From: JAHJSY01 sp964557155
GTDB lineage: Bacteria > Patescibacteriota > Minisyncoccia > Minisyncoccales > GWA2-38-27
Assembly: GCA_964557155.1 (NCBI GenBank)
Contig: CAZKZC010000015.1
Span: 1-10,236, forward strand
Direction: 5' to 3'
Length of the DNA stretch: 10,236 nucleotides
In this document: piece after piece, positions 5,933 to 10,236 of the stretch
Position numbering within the stretch: position 1 is the first letter of the stretch
Layout of the letters: each line of letters starts with the position of its first letter
Position numbers and translations under genes: made by a program
The notes under the pieces: model-generated
Database searches by the model: none
Told to the model about the DNA's origin: nothing
The model's input: the letters and a program-made list of their open reading frames with translations, nothing else

Positions 5933-6682
5933 TTATTTACAAATACTTTTAATTTTTTTAAGCTTTTTAAATTTACTAGAGATAAAAATAGCTGTCCCGC
6001 CTAAAAGTGCTATTAAGGACACAAACGAAATAGCAAATAATATTATATTTTGAGTTACTAAGCCCCTTTCAATAATACCTATTGTTATATTAAACATACC
6101 ATGCAAGATAGATGCTATTATTAAACCCTTTATAATTAATTTTAACCTATTTTTAGAATCACAGATAGATAGTGCTAAAAAATAACCAACCGTTCCAGAA
6201 GCAAGGGCATGTAAGAAAGTAGCTCCTAAGAAACGAAAAGAACTAATTATAGCAGCGTCTTTTACTACCATTGTTTGACCTATTGAAAACAATACCAAAA
6301 CATTTTCCAGAGCGGCAAAACCAAGGGCTGAAATAATCATATAGACCATGGCATCAACCGGCTCATCAAACTCTTTGTTATTAATTGCTTTTTCTTTGAC
6401 AATCAAAAACTTTGATGATTCTTCTACTAAAGCCACTATTATAAACTGATTTACAAAGAAAAATACTAGGGGAATATTTTCTATATATCTCCCACCAAAA
6501 AATGTTATACTCCAAGAAAGCCACATTCCAATAGCAAAAGCTATTAAGCCCGAAACCATTCCATAAAGAAAAATCTTCAGAACCATTTTCTTTGACTCTG
6601 GATGGGAATCTTTTTTTAAATAAAAGAGGAGCCAAACTATGCTTGGCAATAAACCAAATATTATAAATATAATGTATATCAT
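5933..6682 (-). CDS. PrsW-family intramembrane metalloprotease
   Basis: The 249-aa polytopic membrane protein has seven to eight hydrophobic helices. It contains the PrsW/CAAX-protease-like motifs in order: VEESSKF (86-92), DEPVDAMVY and GFAALENV (106-127; E126 and N127), FRFLGATFLHA (149-159; R150 and H158), and LHGMFN (193-198; H194). These residues should form a metal-binding active site inside the membrane. PrsW of Bacillus cleaves the anti-sigma factor RsiW, but no such substrate is visible here. A quality-control or signalling role is only inferred, perhaps linked to the chaperone gene just downstream. The start codon overlaps the valS stop as ATGA, so translation is coupled to valS. 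Confidence 0.88.
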   Translation of the reverse strand: MIYIIFIIFGLLPSIVWLLFYLKKDSHPESKKMVLKIFLYGMVSGLIAFAIGMWLSWSITFFGGRYIENIPLVFFFVNQFIIVALVEESSKFLIVKEKAINNKEFDEPVDAMVYMIISALGFAALENVLVLFSIGQTMVVKDAAIISSFRFLGATFLHALASGTVGYFLALSICDSKNRLKLIIKGLIIASILHGMFNITIGIIERGLVTQNIILFAISFVSLIALLGGTAIFISSKFKKLKKIKSICK

Positions 6683-8697
6683 ATTGGATAATTTTCAATC
6701 ATTAAAGATTGCTTTTTATCTTTGACTGGTAATTTCTGATATATCTCTTCTGTAATAAATGGAATGAATGGATGTAATAATTTTAAGGAAGATGCTAAAA
6801 CATAAAGCAAAATGCTTTTTGTTTTTTCATCATCTTGTTCTTTAGACGCTTCAATATAGACATCGCAGAAATCATGCCAGAAAAAATCATATAAGGTATG
6901 AGCTGTTTTTCCAAATTTAAACTTTTCTAAATCGTCATTAACTGATTTTATCGTCTTATCCAGTTGTTTTAATATCTTTTTATCGGCAGTCGTTCGCGGT
7001 TTCGGTTTGGAAATTGGTAATTGGAAATTGGAAATTCCGTTTTGTCCACAGACAAAACGGCTGGCATTCCATATCTTATTGCAAAATTTCTTTCCCATAA
7101 CAATGTTATCATCGACGAATCTAATATCTTGATTGCCCATAATTTGATAAGCAATCCCAAACCTTACAGCATCGGCACCAAATTGATCAATAAGTTTTAA
7201 AGGGTCAATCCCTGTTCCTAGCGACTTTGACATTCTTTTGCCATCCTTAGTTAAAATTGTAGCATGGATATAAACATCTTTAAATGGGACATCTTTCATA
7301 AATTCTAGTCCAGAAAAAATCATTCGGGCAACCCAAAGATTTATTATATCTCTCGCGGTTGATAAAGTATCAGTCGGATAAAAGGTTTTTAGATCTCCTG
7401 GGTTACTTAAAACAGCAAAGGGCCACAAAGCAGAACTAAACCAAGTATCTAAAACATCTGTCTCGCCTTCAATAGGAATTTTATGTCCCCACCATATTTG
7501 ACGAGATATGCACCAATCCCTAATATTTTTAAGCCAGTCTAAATATGGCTTTTCAAAGTTCTTTGGATGGATTTTAATCTTTCCCTCCCTAATCGGCTTC
7601 TCGGCTAGCTTGGCTAATTCACTCATCTTCAAAAACCATTGCAAAGAGGGGATTAGCTCAACAGTCGTATTGCATCGATAACATTTAGGAATCTGATGAA
7701 CATAGTCCTCAACCTTTTCCAAATAGCCACCCTTTTCTAAATCAGCAACGATTATTTCACGAGCTTCCTTGACTTTTAATCCTTGATACTTTTTAGGAGC
7801 TAAGCTAGTTATTCTTCCTTTTTCATCAATAATTTTAATACTTTTGAGATCATTCCTTTGACCTATTTCATAATCCGTTTGATCATGGGCTGGAGTTACT
7901 TTCACCGCTCCTGTTCCAAACTCAGAATCAATTAATCTGTCCGAAACAACAGGAACTTCCCTATCAACTAAAGGAACAATAACTTTTTTTCCAACTAAAT
8001 CTTTATACCTCTTATCTTTCGGATTAACTGCCACTGCTGTATCGCCAAGCATTGTTTCCGGTCTTGTTGTCGCTACAATAATAGATCCATATTTAATATG
8101 CCAAAGCTTTCCTTCTTCTTCTTTATATTCTAATTCTAAATCGGATAAACTTGTGGCACACCTTGGACACCAATTAACAACTCTTTCTCCCTGATAAATC
8201 CAACCTTTTTTATAATAATGTAAAAAGGCTTCCTTAACAGCATCGGCATATTTTTCATCCATAGTAAATCTTACTCTAGACCAATCGCAAGAACAACCAA
8301 TCTTTTTAAACTGATTTAAAATAGCGCTTCCTTTTTCTTCTTTCCATTTCCAAACTTCATCAATGAATCCATCTCTGCCTAAATCAAATCTAGTTTTACC
8401 TTCTTTTTTAAGTTTTTTCTCAACAACATTCTGAGTAGCAATTCCAGCATGATCGGTTCCTGGCAACCACAGCGTTTTGTGCCCCTGCATTCTTTTCCAA
8501 CGAATCAAGATATCTTGAATGGTCGCATTCAAAGCATGACCCATATGAAGCTCTCCAGTAACATTGGGAGGCGGAATAACAATTGTGTATGGTTTCTTGT
8601 GTTTCTTGGGAAGTTTATCTGGATTAAAAAAGCCCGTTTCTGTCCAAAACGCATAAATTTGCTCTTCTACATTTTTAGGATCATAGGATTTATCCAT
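6679..8697 (-). CDS. valS: Valyl-tRNA synthetase, short form
   Basis: ValS charges tRNA-Val with valine in the cytoplasm. The class I HIGH motif is HMGH (51-54) and the KMSKS motif appears as RMSKS (488-492). The CP1 editing domain is recognisable by ATTRPETMLGDTAVAVNP (209-226) and AHDQTDYEIGQRN (270-282). Zinc-type pairs CPRC (177-180) and CYRC (339-342) are present. At 672 aa the protein is much shorter than E. coli ValS (951 aa). First, only IEGET separates GHKIP from DVLDTWF, where E. coli has over 40 residues. Second, it ends soon after TEEIYQKLP, so the last anticodon-domain part and the C-terminal coiled-coil arm are absent. The TGA stop overlaps the next start, so this looks like a natural end. 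A palindromic insert lies at residues 546-561. Confidence 0.95.
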   Translation of the reverse strand: MDKSYDPKNVEEQIYAFWTETGFFNPDKLPKKHKKPYTIVIPPPNVTGELHMGHALNATIQDILIRWKRMQGHKTLWLPGTDHAGIATQNVVEKKLKKEGKTRFDLGRDGFIDEVWKWKEEKGSAILNQFKKIGCSCDWSRVRFTMDEKYADAVKEAFLHYYKKGWIYQGERVVNWCPRCATSLSDLELEYKEEEGKLWHIKYGSIIVATTRPETMLGDTAVAVNPKDKRYKDLVGKKVIVPLVDREVPVVSDRLIDSEFGTGAVKVTPAHDQTDYEIGQRNDLKSIKIIDEKGRITSLAPKKYQGLKVKEAREIIVADLEKGGYLEKVEDYVHQIPKCYRCNTTVELIPSLQWFLKMSELAKLAEKPIREGKIKIHPKNFEKPYLDWLKNIRDWCISRQIWWGHKIPIEGETDVLDTWFSSALWPFAVLSNPGDLKTFYPTDTLSTARDIINLWVARMIFSGLEFMKDVPFKDVYIHATILTKDGKRMSKSLGTGIDPLKLIDQFGADAVRFGIAYQIMGNQDIRFVDDNIVMGKKFCNKIWNASRFVCGQNGISNFQLPISKPKPRTTADKKILKQLDKTIKSVNDDLEKFKFGKTAHTLYDFFWHDFCDVYIEASKEQDDEKTKSILLYVLASSLKLLHPFIPFITEEIYQKLPVKDKKQSLMIENYPI
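7009..7060 (-). repeat. GGAAATT heptamer tandem plus palindrome inside valS
   Basis: Four tandem 7-bp units (three GGAAATT and one GGTAATT, 7009-7036) abut a perfect hairpin with arms CCGTTTTGTC (7037-7046) and GACAAAACGG (7051-7060) around CACA. On the coding strand this gives CGQNGISNFQLPIS (residues 550-563), right after the conserved NKIWNASRFV of the anticodon-binding domain. The reading frame is kept through the element. The same heptamer-plus-palindrome layout recurs in tsaD at 9592-9647. Confidence 0.85.
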
Positions 8698-8777
8698 CCC
8701 GTTAGAGATAGGTTACCAAGGGCAACCGTATATTATAACTAATTATTATTTTGATTTCCCGCTATCTCTAACGGGAT
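8696..8777 (-). promoter_or_regulatory. valS leader: inverted repeat, inner hairpin and -10 box
   Basis: Perfect 16-bp arms (8696-8711 and 8762-8777, core CCCGTTAGAGATAG) flank the valS leader. The proximal arm reaches into the start codon (8695-8697). Between the arms, on the minus strand, lie a perfect TATAAT (8737 to 8732) and a 7-bp hairpin GGTTGCC-CTT-GGTAACC (8727-8711). A start near 8725 would give a leader of about 28 bases holding only the inner hairpin. A start further upstream would allow the long stem, hiding the ATG. No good -35 is visible. It may be an attenuator-like site or just another palindromic element inserted here. Confidence 0.5.
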
Positions 8778-8822
8778 CCATATATTTACTTTAACATAAA
8801 TAATCCCTAATTTCTATTCTTT

Positions 8823-8948
8823 AAATAATTAAAATAACAATCAAGAAAAACGTTTCGGAGGACTTTTGCAAAAGTCTGAGAATGAAGGTGGCAATTTTCC
8901 GCAGAGAATTGAACACCTGTTTTTTCAAGATTGTTATTTTAATTATTT
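8823..8948. other. 126-bp structured element between tsaD and valS
   Basis: Perfect 20-bp A+T-rich arms (8823-8842 and 8929-8948, AAATAATTAAAATAACAATC and complement) are followed inward by a further GAAAAAC/GTTTTTTC pairing. Inside are two hairpins: the palindrome GACTTTTGCAAAAGTC (8861-8876) and a stem GGTG/CACC plus CAATT/AATTG at 8887-8916. Together they make a three-way-junction-like fold. The outer arm ends exactly next to the tsaD stop codon (8949-8951). It could be a small structured RNA, the 3' end structure of tsaD mRNA, or a MITE-like insertion. The strand is undecided and no ORF is present. Confidence 0.6.
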
Positions 8949-10055
8949 TTAATGTATTCTCAAATTCGGCTTGGCTTTAATTTTGGAATAATTTTTTGTT
9001 TGTTTGTTTTGATTATAATATCCAGCTATAGCAATCATAACAGCATTATCAGTAGAAAGTTTTTTGGGTGGAATTAAAACATTTTTAAACCTCTTTTTAA
9101 ATTGTTTGCGTAATTCTGTATTAGCCGTAACTCCTCCACCCAATATTATCGTTTTAACTCCATACTCTCTAGAAGCTTTCGTTGTTTTCTTAATTAAAAC
9201 ATCTATCACTGCTTGCTGAACTTCTTTACACATTTCCGATATATATTTTTTACTCTTTCTAATTTTAACTGGTTGGTTTTTAAAATTATACAAAACGGCT
9301 GTTTTTAACCCGGAAAAACTAAAATCATAATCATTAGTATTTATCATCGGCCTCGGCAACAAAATGCCCGAGGCCCGTCCTCGGGCAAATTGCCCGAGGA
9401 CGGGCCTCGGGCATTTTGACATTTCTGAGATAATAGGACCTCCTGGATATCCAAGACCTAAAATTCTGGCTACCTTATCAAAACATTCTCCAGCAGCATC
9501 GTCTCTTGTTTCTCCAAGTATCTTATACTTCCCAATATCTTTAATTAATATTAATTGAGTATGTCCACCTGAAACAATCAAAGCCACCGCCGGAAATTGG
9601 AAATTGGAAATTGCCTGCCTGACGGCAAGGCAGGGAAATTGGAAATTAACGAGAATGTGGGCTTCTACATGATTAACTGGGATAATAGGCATATCCCATT
9701 TCTGAGCTAAATCTTTGGCAAAATTAACTCCTGTCCATAAACAAGGATCTAAGCCAGGTCCAATAGTTACCGCAACCAAAGAAAGGAACTCGGTTCCTTT
9801 TTTCCTAAAAGGAACCGAGTTCCTTTTCGCTTTTTCTAAGCTCCTTTTAAGAACAGCTGGCAGATTTTTTTCGTGTTCTCTTTTTGCCAATGATGGAAAT
9901 ACTCCACCATATTCTTGATGAGCTTCAATTTGAGAAGAAACAATATTAGATAACACCTTAAACTTCTTACCTGCCTTGCCGGCAGGCAGGTTCTTAACTT
10001 CCACAACAGCAATAGCTGTATCATCACAACTTGTTTCAATAGCTAAAATAATCAT
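8949..10055 (-). CDS. tsaD: TsaD, tRNA N6-threonylcarbamoyladenosine (t6A37) transferase
   Basis: TsaD transfers the threonylcarbamoyl group from threonylcarbamoyl-AMP to A37 of ANN-decoding tRNAs, working with TsaB and TsaE (not in this window). The 368-aa protein starts with the family's IETSCDDT (6-13). It has the metal-binding VNHVEAH (127-133, H129 and H133), VSGGHTQL (161-168), DFSFSGLKTA (244-253), GGGVTANTELR (307-317) and STDNAVM (334-340, D336 as metal ligand). It is about 30 residues longer than E. coli TsaD. Four palindromic segments lie in its surface-loop positions: residues 22-29, 77-90, 136-155 and 214-229. The motifs between them are intact, so the gene should be functional. 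The ATG is two bases after the tRNA-Glu 3' end. Confidence 0.95.
   Translation of the reverse strand: MIILAIETSCDDTAIAVVEVKNLPAGKAGKKFKVLSNIVSSQIEAHQEYGGVFPSLAKREHEKNLPAVLKRSLEKAKRNSVPFRKKGTEFLSLVAVTIGPGLDPCLWTGVNFAKDLAQKWDMPIIPVNHVEAHILVNFQFPCLAVRQAISNFQFPAVALIVSGGHTQLILIKDIGKYKILGETRDDAAGECFDKVARILGLGYPGGPIISEMSKCPRPVLGQFARGRASGILLPRPMINTNDYDFSFSGLKTAVLYNFKNQPVKIRKSKKYISEMCKEVQQAVIDVLIKKTTKASREYGVKTIILGGGVTANTELRKQFKKRFKNVLIPPKKLSTDNAVMIAIAGYYNQNKQTKNYSKIKAKPNLRIH
9360..9418 (-). repeat. 59-bp nested palindrome inside tsaD
   Basis: The arms 9360-9388 and 9390-9418 are perfect 29-base reverse complements with a single central A. Each arm is itself a hairpin: TGCCCGAGG and CCTCGGGCA around CCCGT (or its complement). 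The G+C-rich block contrasts sharply with the A/T-rich gene and has no stop in any frame. It encodes about CPRPVLGQFARGRA (residues 215-228), just before LPRPMI. Confidence 0.95.
9592..9647 (-). repeat. Palindrome flanked by GGAAATT tandems inside tsaD
   Basis: Three direct GGAAATT units (9592-9612) lie on one side and two more (9634-9647) on the other. Between them is a palindrome with arms CCTGCCT (9614-9620) and AGGCAGG (9628-9634). The translated peptide is NFQFPCLAVRQAISNFQFP (residues 137-155), placed just before the conserved AVALIVSGGHT. The heptamer units lie in the same direction on both sides, as if the palindrome had entered a heptamer array. Confidence 0.85.
9782..9826 (-). repeat. 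45-bp palindrome inside tsaD
   Basis: Perfect 20-base arms (9782-9801 and 9807-9826) enclose the loop TTCCT. The core is AAGGAACTCGGTTCC. On the coding strand it reads as RNSVPFRKKGTEF (residues 78-90), between the helix LKRSLEKAK and LVAVTIGPGL, where TsaD proteins normally have a short loop. Confidence 0.9.
9969..9991 (-). repeat. Short palindrome near the tsaD 5' end
   Basis: The arms ACCTGCC (9969-9975) and GGCAGGT (9985-9991) enclose the self-complementary core TGCCGGCA. It encodes NLPAGKAG (residues 22-29) in the turn after the first beta hairpin of TsaD. It shares the CCTGCC/GGCAGG arm type with the element at 9614-9634. Confidence 0.8.
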
Positions 10056-10057
10056 AG

Positions 10058-10129
10058 TGGTCCCACGGGGAATCGAACCCCGATTACAAGATTGAAAATC
10101 TTGTGTCCTAACCGTTAGACGATGGGACC
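10058..10129 (-). tRNA. tRNA-Glu (anticodon UUC)
   Basis: This 72-base cloverleaf has acceptor arms GGTCCCA/TGGGACC with discriminator A. Its D arm is GTCT-AACGGTTA-GGAC. The anticodon stem CAAGA/TCTTG encloses loop TTTTCAA (anticodon TTC), and the T arm is CGGGG-TTCGATT-CCCCG. CCA is not encoded. The tsaD start codon begins two bases after the discriminator base, so tRNA and tsaD must share a transcript unless tsaD has an internal promoter. Confidence 0.96.
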
Positions 10130-10141
10130 AACTTAGTAGGA

Positions 10142-10169
10142 ATTATAGCAGATAATTAAGAAAAATCAA
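10142..10169 (-). promoter_or_regulatory. Promoter of tRNA-Glu and tsaD
   Basis: On the minus strand TTGATT (10169-10164), a 16-bp spacer and a perfect TATAAT (10147-10142) with an extended TGC just upstream form a strong sigma-70-type promoter. The predicted start near 10135 gives a leader of only about six bases before the tRNA. A small inverted repeat (10160-10177, arms GAAAAAT/ATTTTTC) overlaps the -35 box and may be chance in such A/T-rich sequence. Confidence 0.8.
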
Positions 10170-10183
10170 CATTTTTCATTCAA

Positions 10184-10236
10184 GGGAATAATAATCAATA
10201 TGGAACAAAAGTAAGTGATTCTTCTGGTATTTTAAA
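10184..10236 (-). repeat. 53-bp terminal inverted repeat, right copy
   Basis: This is the exact reverse complement of 3-55 and runs to the last base of the window. Read inward it lies 15 bases upstream of the -35 box of the tRNA-Glu promoter. The left copy likewise precedes a possible RNA gene. Confidence 0.9.

Noticed and set aside
6381..7160. Minus-strand frames of 105 aa (6381-6698) and 63 aa (6969-7160)
   Set aside because: They are shifted frames inside the PrsW-like gene and valS, which are clearly the coding frames.
8449..8742. 97-aa plus-strand frame
   Set aside because: It is antisense to the conserved N-terminus of valS and extends into the leader palindrome.
8698..8822. T-box riboswitch in front of valS
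   Set aside because: No room for stem I and the antiterminator, and no recognisable T-box sequence; the leader holds only simple inverted repeats.
9364..10039. Frames over tsaD: 9364-9558 and 9715-9918 on plus, 9836-10039 on minus
   Set aside because: They are shadows kept open by the stop-poor palindromic inserts in tsaD.
1..10236. A transposon, phage or linear plasmid bounded by the terminal inverted repeats
   Set aside because: The content is core chromosomal genes and there is no transposase, integrase or replication gene. A contig ending in a repeat is simpler.

Overview
The window looks like a piece of a small, A+T-rich bacterial chromosome. Short intergenic gaps, compact genes, no clear Shine-Dalgarno sequences, two VirB2/TrbC-like 'GDPEK' pilin paralogs and coding sequences peppered with small in-frame palindromes all suggest the Candidate Phyla Radiation (Patescibacteria). 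That assignment is inference: no rRNA is present. TGA is used as an ordinary stop (the metallo-hydrolase, methyltransferase and valS genes end with it), so the TGA=Gly code of Gracilibacteria/Absconditabacteria is not in use.

Layout. The left part (1-314) holds one copy of a 53-bp inverted repeat, an uncharacterised hairpin-rich stretch that may be an RNA gene, a strong terminator, and a promoter placed so that the next mRNA should be leaderless. A rightward cluster follows (315-4866): MBL-fold hydrolase, a 61-aa membrane protein, gyrA, a SAM methyltransferase and two tandem pilin-like membrane proteins. Genes overlap or sit a few to about 50 bases apart, and the cluster closes with a terminator at 4889-4920. 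Next come a promoter-like site, three 74-bp tandem repeats made of hairpins, and a tRNA-Leu(UAG) gene whose first bases lie in the last repeat motif.

A leftward cluster fills the rest (10129 down to 5346): tRNA-Glu(UUC), tsaD starting two bases after the tRNA, a 126-bp fold bounded by 20-bp inverted arms, a valS leader with nested inverted repeats, a short valS, a PrsW-family membrane protease gene and an Hsp20-type chaperone gene. It converges on tRNA-Leu, and a 26-bp-stem terminator between them can serve both strands.

Most genes are housekeeping: DNA topology (gyrA), tRNA charging (valS), t6A tRNA modification (tsaD), tRNAs and protein quality control (Hsp20, PrsW-like). The most interesting signal lies outside the gene functions. 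Small palindromes, sometimes preceded by a 7-bp GGAAATT tandem, occur inside tsaD (four times), valS and hsp20 without breaking the frame, and related structures fill the noncoding gaps. This resembles the Rickettsia palindromic elements in behaviour, though not in sequence as far as I can judge. The 53-bp repeat in inverted orientation at the two ends suggests that the sequence is a whole assembly contig ending in a repeat.
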